From contig NZ_CP050153.1 in assembly GCF_011617465.1 (NCBI RefSeq), positions 2,604,001-2,668,000 on the forward strand: a stretch of DNA of 64,000 bases. Direction: 5' to 3'. Under the pieces are notes generated by a model. The model ran no database searches. It saw only the letters and a list, made by a program, of their open reading frames with translations, and had not been told where the DNA came from. Positions 1 through 11,679 of this stretch are shown here, in pieces; positions within the stretch are counted from its first letter, which is position 1; each line of letters opens with the position of its first letter. The translations under genes and the position numbers were made by a program. The DNA is from Brevibacterium pigmentatum. GTDB lineage: Bacteria; Actinomycetota; Actinomycetes; Actinomycetales; Brevibacteriaceae.

Positions 1-8
1 ATGCACGA

Positions 9-42
9 AAAGCGGCCCCCGCCCGTAGGCAGGGGCCGCTTT
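9..42. terminator. bidirectional terminator hairpin downstream of cysE
   Basis: An 11-bp perfect inverted repeat (9-19 with 32-42, core AGCGGCCCC/GGGGCCGCT) is flanked by short A and T tracts. It lies after the cysE stop on the minus strand, so it probably ends the cysK-cysE transcript. Confidence 0.75.
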
Positions 43-107
43 CAGCTCGTTCACTAGGGCCGTTTCACTCAGAACAGCTCAAACCGAGCCCGGTCGAAGA
101 CGTGAAC

Positions 108-782
108 TCAGATCCAGAGGGCAGGGTCCTCGAGAACGAAGTCCGGGCGCCTGGTCGACGATTCGGGCTCCGCTTTCACCGAGGCGGCTCCGTCATTCTT
201 CTTCGGGCGCACGGTCGCGGGAATGCCCACGGCGCTCGAATCGGCCGCCACATCCTTGACGACGACTGCATTGGCGCCGACCGCGGAGTTGTCGCCGACG
301 ACGACAGGGCCGAGGATCTTCGCCCCGGCACCGACGAGCACGTGATTGCCGATCGTCGGGTGCCGCTTCGTCTGCGCCATCGACGTGCCGCCGAGGGTGA
401 CCTGGTGGTAGAGCATGACGTCGTCGCCGATCTCCGAGGTCTCGCCGATGACGACGCCGTTGGCATGGTCGATGAAGAATCGACGCCCGATCTCCGCTCC
501 CGGATGGATCTCGACCCCGGTCAGCGTCCGCACGAGCTGAGACATCAGTCGAGCCGGCACCTTTCCCGCGTCATGCTGCCACAGCCGGTGCAGTCCGCGG
601 TGCGCCCAGATGGCGTGCATGCCGGGGTAGGAGACCAGCGAGACGAAATCATTGCGTGCCGCCGGGTCGCGTCGCTTCACGGTCTCAAGGTCTTCTTTGA
701 GCGTCTCGCGCACACCGGGTCGGCTCAGTCCATAGGCTGCCGCACCCACGGCGGCCGCGGCCGCTGCCCACAGTGCCTTCAT
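108..782 (-). CDS. cysE: serine O-acetyltransferase (CysE)
   Basis: The 224-residue protein transfers acetyl from acetyl-CoA to L-serine, making the O-acetylserine used by cysteine synthase. The left-handed parallel beta-helix hexapeptide region is clear from about residue 95 on ([20 protein letters not shown], then [15 protein letters not shown] and [11 protein letters not shown]), with the catalytic-type His in the IDHANG segment. It is the short CysE form that lacks the long N-terminal helical domain of the enterobacterial enzyme. The ATG start has an AAGGGAG ribosome site. It lies 146 bp downstream of cysK in the same orientation, so both steps from serine to cysteine are together. The charged tail after about residue 195 is probably species-specific. 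Confidence 0.93.
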   Translation of the reverse strand: MKALWAAAAAAVGAAAYGLSRPGVRETLKEDLETVKRRDPAARNDFVSLVSYPGMHAIWAHRGLHRLWQHDAGKVPARLMSQLVRTLTGVEIHPGAEIGRRFFIDHANGVVIGETSEIGDDVMLYHQVTLGGTSMAQTKRHPTIGNHVLVGAGAKILGPVVVGDNSAVGANAVVVKDVAADSSAVGIPATVRPKKNDGAASVKAEPESSTRRPDFVLEDPALWI

Positions 783-881
783 CGTTGACTCCCTTGCTCA
801 TCAGTCTCGGTCTATCTCGTGCAAGTCGGATCCGGTCGAAAGAATTCCCACGCCTCTCTGACGCAGAACTCCTCAGACAGC

Positions 882-911
882 GAGGGCGCCAAACCGAAGT
901 CTGACGCCCTC
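882..911 (-). terminator. hairpin between cysK and cysE
   Basis: GAGGGCG (882-888) pairs with CGCCCTC (905-911). It lies 17 bases past the cysK stop, without a clear U tract. It could partly terminate the cysK transcript or protect its 3' end, so that cysE is expressed at a lower level. Role inferred. Confidence 0.4.
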
Positions 912-928
912 ACGCTGATCACTCGATG

Positions 929-1855
929 TCAGTCGAGGTATTCGGAGAACAGCGGTGTCGACAGGTAGCGCTCACCGAAGTCGGGGAGGATGACGACGAT
1001 GCGCTTGCCGGCGTTCTCTGGGCGTGCGCCGACAGCCTCGGCCGCCGCCAGGGCAGCACCGGAGGAGATGCCCACGAGGAGGCCCTCTTCCTTCGCGACC
1101 TCACGGGCACGCTCGATGGCTGCATCGTTGTCGACGGTGGCGACTTCGTCGTAGATCTCGGTGTTGAGCACCTTGGGCACGAAGTTCGCGCCGAGCCCCT
1201 GGATCGCGTGCGGTCCGGCCTTGCCTTCGGTCAGCAGCGGCGAAGCGGCGGGCTCGACGGCGACGATCTTCACGTCAGGGTTGGCCTCGCGCAGGGCTGC
1301 GCCGGCACCGGTGATGGTGCCGCCGGTGCCGATGCCGGAAACGAAGATATCGACCTTGCCGTCGGTGTCGGCGAGGATCTCGGGGCCGGTGGTGGCCTTG
1401 TGGATCTCGGCATTGGCCTGGTTCTCGAACTGGCGCACGAGCACGGCGCCGCCGGCGGCGAGTTCCTCGGCCTTGGCGACCGCACCCTTCATGCCGTCGG
1501 CCTTGTCGGTGAGGACGAGCTCGGCTCCGAAGGCGCGCAACAGGGCGCGACGTTCCTTCGACATCGACTCGGGCATCGTCAGCTTGACCTTGTAACCGCG
1601 GGAGGTGCCGACCATCGCCAGGGCGATGCCGGTGTTTCCGGAGGTGGCTTCGACGATGGTGCCGCCGGGCTGCAGTTCGCCCGACTTCTCGGCTGCGTCG
1701 ATCATCGCCACACCGATGCGGTCCTTGACGGAGTTGCCTGGGTTGTACGATTCGAGCTTCGCAACGATTTCGGCACCGGAGCGTTCGCTCGCCTTGTTGA
1801 CGCGGATCAGCGGAGTACGGCCGACCAGATCGGAGACGTTGTTGAAGATGGTCAA
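929..1855 (-). CDS. cysK: cysteine synthase A (O-acetylserine sulfhydrylase)
   Basis: The enzyme is PLP-dependent and makes L-cysteine from O-acetylserine and sulfide. The 308-residue length fits the CysK family. Visible motifs are the PLP-lysine segment ([14 protein letters not shown], about residues 34-47), the substrate loop [13 protein letters not shown] and the phosphate-binding [10 protein letters not shown]. The frame stays open upstream, but homology begins at [15 protein letters not shown], and a TTG codon there is preceded by AAAGGA at good spacing. I therefore use the TTG at 1855; a GTG 15 bases upstream is the alternative. A structured leader lies upstream, and cysE follows downstream. 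Confidence 0.93.
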   Translation of the reverse strand: MTIFNNVSDLVGRTPLIRVNKASERSGAEIVAKLESYNPGNSVKDRIGVAMIDAAEKSGELQPGGTIVEATSGNTGIALAMVGTSRGYKVKLTMPESMSKERRALLRAFGAELVLTDKADGMKGAVAKAEELAAGGAVLVRQFENQANAEIHKATTGPEILADTDGKVDIFVSGIGTGGTITGAGAALREANPDVKIVAVEPAASPLLTEGKAGPHAIQGLGANFVPKVLNTEIYDEVATVDNDAAIERAREVAKEEGLLVGISSGAALAAAEAVGARPENAGKRIVVILPDFGERYLSTPLFSEYLD

Positions 1856-1947
1856 AGTAAGTCCTTTCACGCTACTGTGTGCATCCGCCGTCACAGGCCT
1901 CTCACCACTCGGCAGAGCTGCTCCGGCAAGGATTGATCGACAGCTTT

Positions 1948-1966
1948 CGTCTCGTGGTCCGAGACG
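1948..1966 (-). other. hairpin in the cysK leader
   Basis: CGTCTCG-GACCA-CGAGACG forms a perfect 7-bp stem with a 5-nt loop just downstream of the predicted cysK transcription start. It may be part of a structured leader. It did not match the SAM or SAH riboswitch consensus I know, and no cysteine-rich leader peptide was seen. Confidence 0.35.
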
Positions 1967-1976
1967 GCTTGCCCTC

Positions 1977-2025
1977 ATCATAACCATGCCGACCCTGAAC
2001 ATGTTCCCAGATATGTTGCTCAACA
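1977..2025 (-). promoter_or_regulatory. cysK promoter region with two dyads
   Basis: On the minus strand a TATGAT -10 (1977-1982) is seen. A perfect 10-bp palindrome GAACATGTTC (1997-2006) overlaps the expected -35 position. A second dyad, TGTTG-N2-CAACA (2014-2025), lies 18 bp further upstream, centre to centre. They look like binding sites for a dimeric regulator of sulfur assimilation, but which regulator cannot be read from the sequence. The transcript would have a leader of about 115 nt. Confidence 0.4.
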
Positions 2026-2147
2026 ATCTCTGTTCGCTGGGGGCGAAACTATATGACAGCGCTTAGCACATACCCGAATCTGTCGCATACCGGTCCACCT
2101 GTTTCGGTGCCCGATCGAACCAACCGCTGAGCAATCGGTGGACACAA

Positions 2148-2171
2148 TCACCGAGGTGGCCGCCTCGGTGA
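2148..2171. repeat. 12-bp inverted repeat upstream of def
   Basis: TCACCGAGGTGG is followed directly by CCGCCTCGGTGA, a palindrome with one mismatch. Each half contains the 9-mer CCGAGGYGG that is over-represented across the window. It lies between the divergent cysK promoter and def. Confidence 0.5.
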
Positions 2172-2239
2172 TGGTGTCCCTGTGTGACCGGGGAGCTGCC
2201 CCCGGCCGGAGGCTGAGACCGGGTCAGGAGACCGATACG

Positions 2240-2821
2240 ATGGTCGTCATGGCTATTCATCCCATCGTCGTCTACGGCGAGCCCGTTCTGCATCGTCGTG
2301 CCGAGAAGATCACCGAATTCGACGATGATCTCGCCGAACTCGTCAGAGACATGCACGAGACGCTCGATGCCAGCAACGGCGTCGGTCTGGCCGCGCCGCA
2401 GATCGGCGTCGGAAAGTCCATCTTCGTCTTCAATGCCGACGACGACTACGGTGTGCGTCGCCGCGGCACCTTCGTCAATCCCGTTCTCATTGCCTCGAAG
2501 GTCCCCGACATGCGTCCCGATCCGGACGAGGAGACCGAAGGCTGCCTGTCGGTGCCGAGCCTCGACTTCCCCCTCAAACGTGCCGATCGGGTCACCGTCA
2601 ACGGCGTCGATGAATCGGGGGCGCCGGTGACGCTGAGCGCGGACGGGTGGTTCGCCCGCATCATGCAGCACGAATACGACCACCTGCAGGGAACTCTCTA
2701 CGTCGACCGACTCGACAAACGCTGGTCGAAGAAGTGGAAGAAGGCCCAGGAAGCCCAGGGCTACAACCAGCCGGGCCTGTCATGGATGCCGGGAGTCGAC
2801 CCCGATCCTTTCGGTCACTGA
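2240..2821 (+). CDS. def: peptide deformylase
   Basis: The metalloenzyme removes the N-formyl group from nascent proteins. All three signature motifs are present in the 193-residue product: GVGLAAPQIG (motif 1, about residues 47-56), EGCLS (motif 2, with the metal-binding Cys) and HEYDH (motif 3, HExxH). The start MVVMAIHPIVVYGEP at 2240 is preceded by AGGAG nine bases upstream; the second ATG nine bases on is a possible alternative. The C-terminal extension (WSKKWKKAQEAQGYNQPGLS and beyond) resembles other actinobacterial Def proteins. The gene stands alone, diverging from cysK and converging on the next minus-strand gene. Confidence 0.95.
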   Translation: MVVMAIHPIVVYGEPVLHRRAEKITEFDDDLAELVRDMHETLDASNGVGLAAPQIGVGKSIFVFNADDDYGVRRRGTFVNPVLIASKVPDMRPDPDEETEGCLSVPSLDFPLKRADRVTVNGVDESGAPVTLSADGWFARIMQHEYDHLQGTLYVDRLDKRWSKKWKKAQEAQGYNQPGLSWMPGVDPDPFGH

Positions 2822-2839
2822 GCTCGCCCCGATCAGAGC

Positions 2840-3874
2840 CTAAGCCTCGAGTTCGTCCACGGACTTTTGAGCCGCAGCCAAGCGGGAGTCGAAGTCGTCG
2901 AAATCATCGGCAGTCTGGTCGAGTTCGGCGACGAGCCCGGAGATGATCGACGACTGCGAATCCGCATCGATGCGCAGCTCCCTGAACTGCCAATCGGCTG
3001 AATCATCGGCGGCGGTGCGAGACAGCACGTCGAGCACCCGGTCACCGAGCTCGCGGGAGCGTTCGGAGTTGTGCAGCAGCATGAGCTGCTGATCGAGTTC
3101 GAGCAGCCGCTCGTAGTATTCGTGCATCGACTCCACGCGGCGGGCCATCGACGAGAATGCGACGGCCAGCTTCGACAGATAGGTCTCCACCGACTTCGCG
3201 GTTCCCGCATCGCGGATGCCTTCGATCTCCTCGCGCAGGCTGACGAGTTCCTGCAGCCGCACTCCGATGGAGGCCACAGCATGGTCGAGGTCGACGCGGG
3301 AGACGTGGTCTTTGAGTATCGGGTGGGTCCACGCGCGGGTGCGCACGATCTTGCGAGCGATTGTGACGGCGAGATGGAACAGACGCTGCTCGTCGGTGTC
3401 GCGGCCTTCCTTGCGACCGGGCAGATAGCCGAGGCTGGCCGGGGTCACCCATTGGGCGCCGGAGACCTTGCGCCGGTTCTTCCGGCTCAGACGCTTCGGG
3501 TCACGCAGGTATTTGGGGCCGGTGACGGCGGCGAAGATTCCGGTGCCCAAGGCGGTTGCCGCACCCATTCCGCCGAAGGTCAGTGCGGCATCGGCGAATC
3601 CCGAGACCAGGGCCAGTCCTCCGGGCGCTGCGAATCCAGCGGTCACGGCAGTGCCGGCGGCGGTGCCGCCCTTGAACAGGACGCTGGAACGGAAGAAGTT
3701 CCGGCTCATCCCGCCGGTGAGGATGATCGCGCTCGGCGCTCCGGCCGTGTAGCGGTATCCGCGGGCGCTCCAGGCACGCAGCACCGCCTCGTTGACGCTG
3801 TCGGGCACGAGCACCCGGTAGATCGGCGCGGTCTTCCCGCATTCCCTCTTCCACAGCGACTTCCACTCAGACAC
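2840..3874 (-). CDS. conserved hypothetical protein with Gly/Ala-rich hydrophobic segment and helical C-terminus
   Basis: I do not recognise this 344-residue protein. The start is a GTG at 3874 with an excellent GGAGGTGAAGC site; the frame is open upstream but the composition is not coding-like there. An N-terminal soluble part (WKSLWKREC..YRVLVPDSVNEAVLRAW) precedes a Gly/Ala-rich hydrophobic stretch at about residues 75-120, possibly one or two membrane passes. The C-terminal half is charged and strongly helical (LQELVSLREEIEG, MHEYYERLLELDQQ) and ends in an acidic helix, consistent with coiled coils. It is monocistronic, converging on def, with a large inverted repeat upstream. Confidence 0.7.
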   Translation of the reverse strand: MSEWKSLWKRECGKTAPIYRVLVPDSVNEAVLRAWSARGYRYTAGAPSAIILTGGMSRNFFRSSVLFKGGTAAGTAVTAGFAAPGGLALVSGFADAALTFGGMGAATALGTGIFAAVTGPKYLRDPKRLSRKNRRKVSGAQWVTPASLGYLPGRKEGRDTDEQRLFHLAVTIARKIVRTRAWTHPILKDHVSRVDLDHAVASIGVRLQELVSLREEIEGIRDAGTAKSVETYLSKLAVAFSSMARRVESMHEYYERLLELDQQLMLLHNSERSRELGDRVLDVLSRTAADDSADWQFRELRIDADSQSSIISGLVAELDQTADDFDDFDSRLAAAQKSVDELEA

Positions 3875-3948
3875 CGCTTCACCTCCACGCGTGTGGGTCA
3901 CGCACTCGGCCCTGTCCCTGTGGGCCATCGGTTGCGGGGAATGCGAAC

Positions 3949-4017
3949 AGCCACACCCTCCGCTGTGTTCGGGAAACCGGTCGGTTCCCTTGGACGCACA
4001 GTCTAGAGGGTGTGGCT
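3949..4017. repeat. 12-bp inverted repeat around a 45-bp spacer
   Basis: AGCCACACCCTC (3949-3960) and GAGGGTGTGGCT (4006-4017) are perfect complements. The spacer holds a second dyad (GGGAAACC..GGTTCCC). It lies between the gatB stop and the start of the 2840-3874 gene. It could be a processing or termination structure for the gat transcript or an operator for the downstream gene; no U tract follows. Confidence 0.5.
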
Positions 4018-4087
4018 GGATCAATCCTGAGTTCTGGTCGGCACCATCAGATACCGGCGCCGGTCAGGATCAGCGTCAGACCTGCAC

Positions 4088-5569
4088 TCAGCCGTTGATC
4101 TTGGCGAGGATGAGGTCCTTAGCCTTTCCGGCATCGGCCTGTCCGCGGGTGGCCTTCATGATCGGCCCCATGAGCGCACCGATGGCCTGCATCTTTCCGC
4201 CCTTGATCTTCTCGACCACATCGGGGTTGGCCGCGATGGCCTCCTCGACGGCGGCTTCGAGCGCCCCGGTGTCCTCGACGATCTCGAGGTCGCGGGCCTT
4301 CATCACCTCGGCGGGCTCGCCTTCGCCTGCTGCGACTCCGGTGAGTACGTCCTTGGCCAGCTTGTCATTGAGCTTGCCCTGGTCGATGAGATCGGCGAGG
4401 CCTGCCACCTGGGCGGGCGTGACGATCTCGGTGGGGTGCTTGTCCTCCTGGTTGGCCAGGCGGGCGACCTCACCGGTCCACCATTTGCGTGCCTTCGCGG
4501 GCTTCGCTCCGGCGGTGACGGTGTCCTCGATGGCTTCGAGGAGTCCCGCGTTGACGATGTCGCGCATCTCCAGGTCGGAGAACTTCCATTCCCCGAGGAG
4601 GCGGCGGCGCTTCTGCGCCGGCAGCTCGGGCAGGCTCGCCCGCAGCTCCTCGACCCATTCTCGGGACGGCTGCAGCGGGACGAGGTCGGGCTCGGGGAAG
4701 TACCGGTAGTCGTCGGCGTCGGACTTCGGACGACCCGAGGAGGTCTCTCCGGTCTCCTCGTGGAAGTGGCGGGTCTCCTGGACGACCTTCTCCCCTGCTT
4801 CGAGGAGCGTCGCCTGGCGGGCGATCTCGAAGCGCACTGCGCGTTCGATCGAGCGGAAGGAGTTGACGTTCTTCGTCTCCGTGCGGGTGCCCAGCGGTGC
4901 ATCGGGGCTCTCCCGCAGGGACACGTTGACGTCGGCGCGGACGTTGCCCTGTTCCATGCGGGCTTCGGAGACGTCGAGGGCGCGGAAGATGTCACGGAGC
5001 GTCCGCACATAGGCGGCGGCCACCTCAGCGGCCCTCTCCCCTGTCCCGGTGATCGGGTGGGTGACGATCTCCACGAGCGGAACACCGGCGCGGTTGTAGT
5101 CGACGAGGGAGTGGTCGGCACCCTGGATGCGGCCGGTGGCCCCTCCCACGTGGGTGTTCTTGCCGGCGTCTTCCTCCATGTGGGCGCGCTCGACGGGGAC
5201 GGTGACGATGGTGCCGTCCTCGAGCTCGACCTCGACCTGACCTTCGGCCGCGATCGGCTCATCGGACTGGCTGGTCTGGAAGTCCTTGGGCACGTCCGGG
5301 TAGAAGTAGTTCTTGCGGGCGAACCGGCAGGTCTCGGCAATCTCGCAGCCGAGGGCCAGACCGATCTTGATTGCGTATTCCACACCCTTCTCGTTGACCA
5401 CGGGCAGGGACCCGGGCAGGCCCAGGGAGGTGGGGGTCACGTTGGTGTTCGGTCCCCCGCCGAAGGTGTTGGGGGCGGCGTCGAACATCTTGGTCGCGGT
5501 GCCGAGTTCGACGTGGACCTCGATGCCGATGACCGGATCGTATTTCTTGATCGCGTCTTCGTATTTCAC
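4088..5569 (-). CDS. gatB: Asp-tRNA(Asn)/Glu-tRNA(Gln) amidotransferase subunit B
   Basis: GatB phosphorylates the misacylated tRNA side chain so that ammonia from GatA can convert Glu-tRNA(Gln) or Asp-tRNA(Asn) to the amide form. The 493-residue protein has the family N-terminus ([20 protein letters not shown]), the [18 protein letters not shown] kinase-core motif, and the C-terminal helical/YqeY-like tail ([26 protein letters not shown], shown in parts). It starts with GTG at 5569, overlapping the gatA stop by four bases (GTGA), so it is translationally coupled. It is the last gene of gatCAB. Confidence 0.97.
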   Translation of the reverse strand: MKYEDAIKKYDPVIGIEVHVELGTATKMFDAAPNTFGGGPNTNVTPTSLGLPGSLPVVNEKGVEYAIKIGLALGCEIAETCRFARKNYFYPDVPKDFQTSQSDEPIAAEGQVEVELEDGTIVTVPVERAHMEEDAGKNTHVGGATGRIQGADHSLVDYNRAGVPLVEIVTHPITGTGERAAEVAAAYVRTLRDIFRALDVSEARMEQGNVRADVNVSLRESPDAPLGTRTETKNVNSFRSIERAVRFEIARQATLLEAGEKVVQETRHFHEETGETSSGRPKSDADDYRYFPEPDLVPLQPSREWVEELRASLPELPAQKRRRLLGEWKFSDLEMRDIVNAGLLEAIEDTVTAGAKPAKARKWWTGEVARLANQEDKHPTEIVTPAQVAGLADLIDQGKLNDKLAKDVLTGVAAGEGEPAEVMKARDLEIVEDTGALEAAVEEAIAANPDVVEKIKGGKMQAIGALMGPIMKATRGQADAGKAKDLILAKING

Positions 5570-7068
5570 TTGGCGTTCAGTCCTTCCGCGAGAGTGTCGA
5601 GCACGCGTCCGCCGGCGGATTCGAGTGCGGCTTCCAAGGGGCCGGCCACCTCGTAGAGTTTGATGTCCTCACGGGCCGGAGCCAGGATCTGGAAGCCGAC
5701 GGGCAGACCATCGGCAAGGCCTGCCGGCAGGGACAGTCCGGGGATGCCGGCGAGGTTCGCCGGGATCGTCGCGACGTCGCCTAAGTAGAGAGCCATCGGG
5801 TCGGCTGCCTTCTCCGCACCGAACTTCAGCGCGGTCGTCGGGGCCGTCGGGGACACGAGGACGTCGCACGCGGCGAAGGCCTTCGCGAAGTCGTTCTGGA
5901 CCAGGGTGCGGATCTTCTGCGCCGAGCCGTAGTAGGCGTCGTAGTAGCCGGCCGACAGGGCGTAGGTGCCGAGGATGATGCGGCGTTTGACCTCCGATCC
6001 GAAGCCGGCGGCGCGGGTGGCCGACATGACGGTCTCGGCGGTGACGGGGCCGGTTTCCGGTTCGACGCGCAGGCCGTAGCGCATGCCGTCGTAGCGGGCG
6101 AGGTTCGAGGACACCTCGGAGGGCATGATGAGGTAGTAGGCGTCGAGGGCGTAGGAGATCGCCGGGCAGTCGACCTCGACGATCTCGGCACCTGCAGCGG
6201 CAGCGGTCTCAAGGGCTGCGGTGAACGCGGTGCGGACTCCGTCCTGGTACCCCTCACCGGCCAGCTGCTTGATGACGCCGAGCTTCTTGCCCTTGAGTTC
6301 GCTGGTCTGGGCGGCGCTGAGGAATCCGCCGACCTCATCGGGCAGCGAGGTCGAATCGAGCGGATCGTGTCCGGCCAGCAGTTCGTGCAGGGCTGCGGCG
6401 TCGGCGACGTTTCGGCCCATCGGCCCGACCTGATCAAGGCTCGAGGCCATGGCGATGATGCCGAAGCGCGAGATCGACCCGTAGGTCGGCTTGACGCCGA
6501 CGGTTCCGGTGAACGCGGCGGGCTGGCGGACGGATCCGCCGGTGTCGGTGCCCACGGACAGCGGGGCCTGGAATCCGGCGAGGGCTGCAGCTGCGCCGCC
6601 GGAGGAACCGCCGGGGACGTGTTCGAGGTTCCATGGGTTGCGGGTGTTGCCGAAGGCCGAGTGCTCGGTCGTCGAGCCCATGGCGAATTCGTCGAGGTTG
6701 GTCTTGCCGAGCACCGGCAGACCGGCGGCCTTGATCTTGTTGTGCACAGTCGATTCGTAGGGCGGAACCCAGTTCTCGAGCATCGTCGATCCCGCGGTGG
6801 TGGCCACACCTTCGGTGACGACGAGGTCCTTCAGCGCGACCGGGACGCCGGCCAGGGCATGGAGGTCCTCACCGGCGGAGCGCTTGGCGTCGACGGCCTT
6901 CGCGGTCTCCAGGGCGAGTTCGTCGGTGACGGTGATGAAGGAGTTGAAGTCATCCTCGGTGGCGGAGATGCGGTCGAGGTGGGACTGCGTGACTTCGACG
7001 GAGGAGAACTCGCCGGACTTCAGTCCTGCGGCGAGTTCGAGGGCGCTCTTGTTCGTCAGTTCGGTCAT
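5566..7068 (-). CDS. gatA: Asp-tRNA(Asn)/Glu-tRNA(Gln) amidotransferase subunit A
   Basis: GatA is the amidase-signature glutaminase that supplies ammonia to GatB. The Ser-cisSer-Lys machinery is visible: Lys in [14 protein letters not shown] (about residues 75-88), the [10 protein letters not shown] loop (about 153-162) and [14 protein letters not shown] (about 173-186). The 500-residue length is normal. It begins one base after the gatC stop and overlaps gatB by four bases. Confidence 0.97.
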   Translation of the reverse strand: MTELTNKSALELAAGLKSGEFSSVEVTQSHLDRISATEDDFNSFITVTDELALETAKAVDAKRSAGEDLHALAGVPVALKDLVVTEGVATTAGSTMLENWVPPYESTVHNKIKAAGLPVLGKTNLDEFAMGSTTEHSAFGNTRNPWNLEHVPGGSSGGAAAALAGFQAPLSVGTDTGGSVRQPAAFTGTVGVKPTYGSISRFGIIAMASSLDQVGPMGRNVADAAALHELLAGHDPLDSTSLPDEVGGFLSAAQTSELKGKKLGVIKQLAGEGYQDGVRTAFTAALETAAAAGAEIVEVDCPAISYALDAYYLIMPSEVSSNLARYDGMRYGLRVEPETGPVTAETVMSATRAAGFGSEVKRRIILGTYALSAGYYDAYYGSAQKIRTLVQNDFAKAFAACDVLVSPTAPTTALKFGAEKAADPMALYLGDVATIPANLAGIPGLSLPAGLADGLPVGFQILAPAREDIKLYEVAGPLEAALESAGGRVLDTLAEGLNAK

Positions 7069-7069
7069 C

Positions 7070-7375
7070 TCATTCCTCCCCGAGGATCTGCGGGACGAGG
7101 AACTTGTCGTCCTCGGCGGCCGGGGCCGAGGCCAGTGCCTGTTCGCTGGACAGCGTCTCGCCCACCACGTCGGGGCGCATGACGTTCGTCAGCGGGATGG
7201 GGTGGCTGGTTGCGGGCACGTCATCGCCGGCCACTTCGTTGACCCTGGCGACGTTTCCCAGAATTGTGCTCAGATCACCCGCGAGCGATTTCAGCTCGTC
7301 TTCGCTCATGGCGATCCGAGACAGTGAAGCCAAATGCTCCACCTGTTCGGGGGTGATTGCGGAAGACTCCGTCAT
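7070..7375 (-). CDS. gatC: Asp-tRNA(Asn)/Glu-tRNA(Gln) amidotransferase subunit C
   Basis: This small (101-residue) GatC stabilises the GatA-GatB complex. The N-terminal [22 protein letters not shown] helix and the [17 protein letters not shown] segment are typical. The ATG start has a GGCAGGGA ribosome site directly upstream. It is the first gene of gatCAB; a TAGACT -10 lies about 35 bases upstream. Confidence 0.95.
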   Translation of the reverse strand: MTESSAITPEQVEHLASLSRIAMSEDELKSLAGDLSTILGNVARVNEVAGDDVPATSHPIPLTNVMRPDVVGETLSSEQALASAPAAEDDKFLVPQILGEE

Positions 7376-7409
7376 TCCCTGCCTTTCATCGTCGTTTTCA
7401 CTCGCCCCC

Positions 7410-7415
7410 AGTCTA
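7410..7415 (-). promoter_or_regulatory. candidate -10 box for gatCAB
   Basis: TAGACT on the minus strand, 35 bases before the gatC ATG. No convincing -35 is visible. Confidence 0.35.
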
Positions 7416-7466
7416 GTCTCTCCGCCGGACGCGGTTCCGTCGGTGCACTGTGACCTTCCCCCATTG

Positions 7467-7522
7467 CTACCTGACGGCGGCCCAGCTACCTCGCGCGAGG
7501 TTGCTGGGCCGCCGTCAGGTAG
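7467..7522. repeat. 56-bp nested intergenic palindrome
   Basis: A perfect 20-bp inverted repeat (7467-7486 with 7503-7522, beginning CTACCTGACGGCGGCCCAGC) encloses a perfect 14-bp palindrome ACCTCGCGCGAGGT (7488-7501), leaving only one mismatched pair (7487/7502). It starts seven bases after the stop of the 7529-8092 gene, so it can act as its transcript end, but it has no U tract and is far longer than a usual terminator. It may be an interspersed palindromic element. Confidence 0.8.
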
Positions 7523-7528
7523 TAATTA

Positions 7529-8092
7529 TCAGGGGGTGAGGCGTTCGGGCCAGGTGCGGTCGCCGTGGATGTACGGAGCGATGTCGGCGAGGACGCGGTC
7601 CGCGTCGGCCTGAGTGAACTCGCCGGCCGAGACTCCGGCCTGCAGGTCCGCGGAGAGATCGGCGATGCGGGTCTGGGCGTCAGCCGTGGTGGCTGCGACG
7701 AGCTCGGTGCCCGTTGAGAGTGCGCCTGCTGCTTGGGTGCCGGTCGAGAGTGCGCCCGCCGCCCTGCTTCCGGTGAACGCCGTTCCATTCGCCGAGGCGG
7801 TGCCGTCCGGGAGTGTGCCGACTGCACTCGAATCATCGACGATGGTGCCTTCGATGACCTCGTGGTCGTTCGTCGAATCGCCGACGAACGCGGTCGCCGA
7901 CTCCTCGGTTCGCGCGGTGACCGGAGCAGCCGGAGTGCGCATCGAGGTCAGTGCCGGCTGAGGATTGCGTTTCGTACTGTTCGGTCCCGGGTTGAGAACC
8001 AGGTCAGCCAGGCCGGCCGTCACCGGCACTGCGGTCAGGGCCGCGGCAACGACCACGCATGTACCGGCGAGGACTTTGGGGATCCATCTCAT
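7529..8092 (-). CDS. secreted protein of unknown function
   Basis: The 187-residue product starts at ATG 8092 (GGAAGAG eight bases upstream). It has a signal peptide (MRWIPKVLAGTCVVVAAALTAVPVTAGLA), followed by a low-complexity Ser/Thr/Ala region with a short internal repeat (AAGALSTGT twice). The C-terminus is helical (TTADAQTRIADLSADLQAGVSAGE) and ends in ..YIHGDRTWPERLTP. No domain is recognised. It is probably exported and perhaps wall-associated. It is monocistronic, with the 56-bp palindrome at its 3' end. Confidence 0.65.
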   Translation of the reverse strand: MRWIPKVLAGTCVVVAAALTAVPVTAGLADLVLNPGPNSTKRNPQPALTSMRTPAAPVTARTEESATAFVGDSTNDHEVIEGTIVDDSSAVGTLPDGTASANGTAFTGSRAAGALSTGTQAAGALSTGTELVAATTADAQTRIADLSADLQAGVSAGEFTQADADRVLADIAPYIHGDRTWPERLTP

Positions 8093-8248
8093 GTCCCACA
8101 CTCTTCCACTCGAAGCTGTCTCTGAGCTTGACTGAGTCTGAACCCCGACTTCGAGTTCGGTCACGAATGGGTACACAGCCACACCATGGAACCTCTGGGA
8201 TCCGGGATGTATTCCCCTCAGGCACGAGGCTCAGTGAACGGACTCTTC

Positions 8249-11671
<3,423 letters not shown>

Positions 11672-11679
<8 letters not shown>

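Noticed and set aside
926..1936. Long open frame antisense to cysK
   Set aside because: It mirrors the codon bias of cysK and has no recognisable domain or ribosome site.
1856..1970. SAM or SAH riboswitch in the cysK leader
   Set aside because: The hairpins do not match the conserved core sequences I know for these classes.
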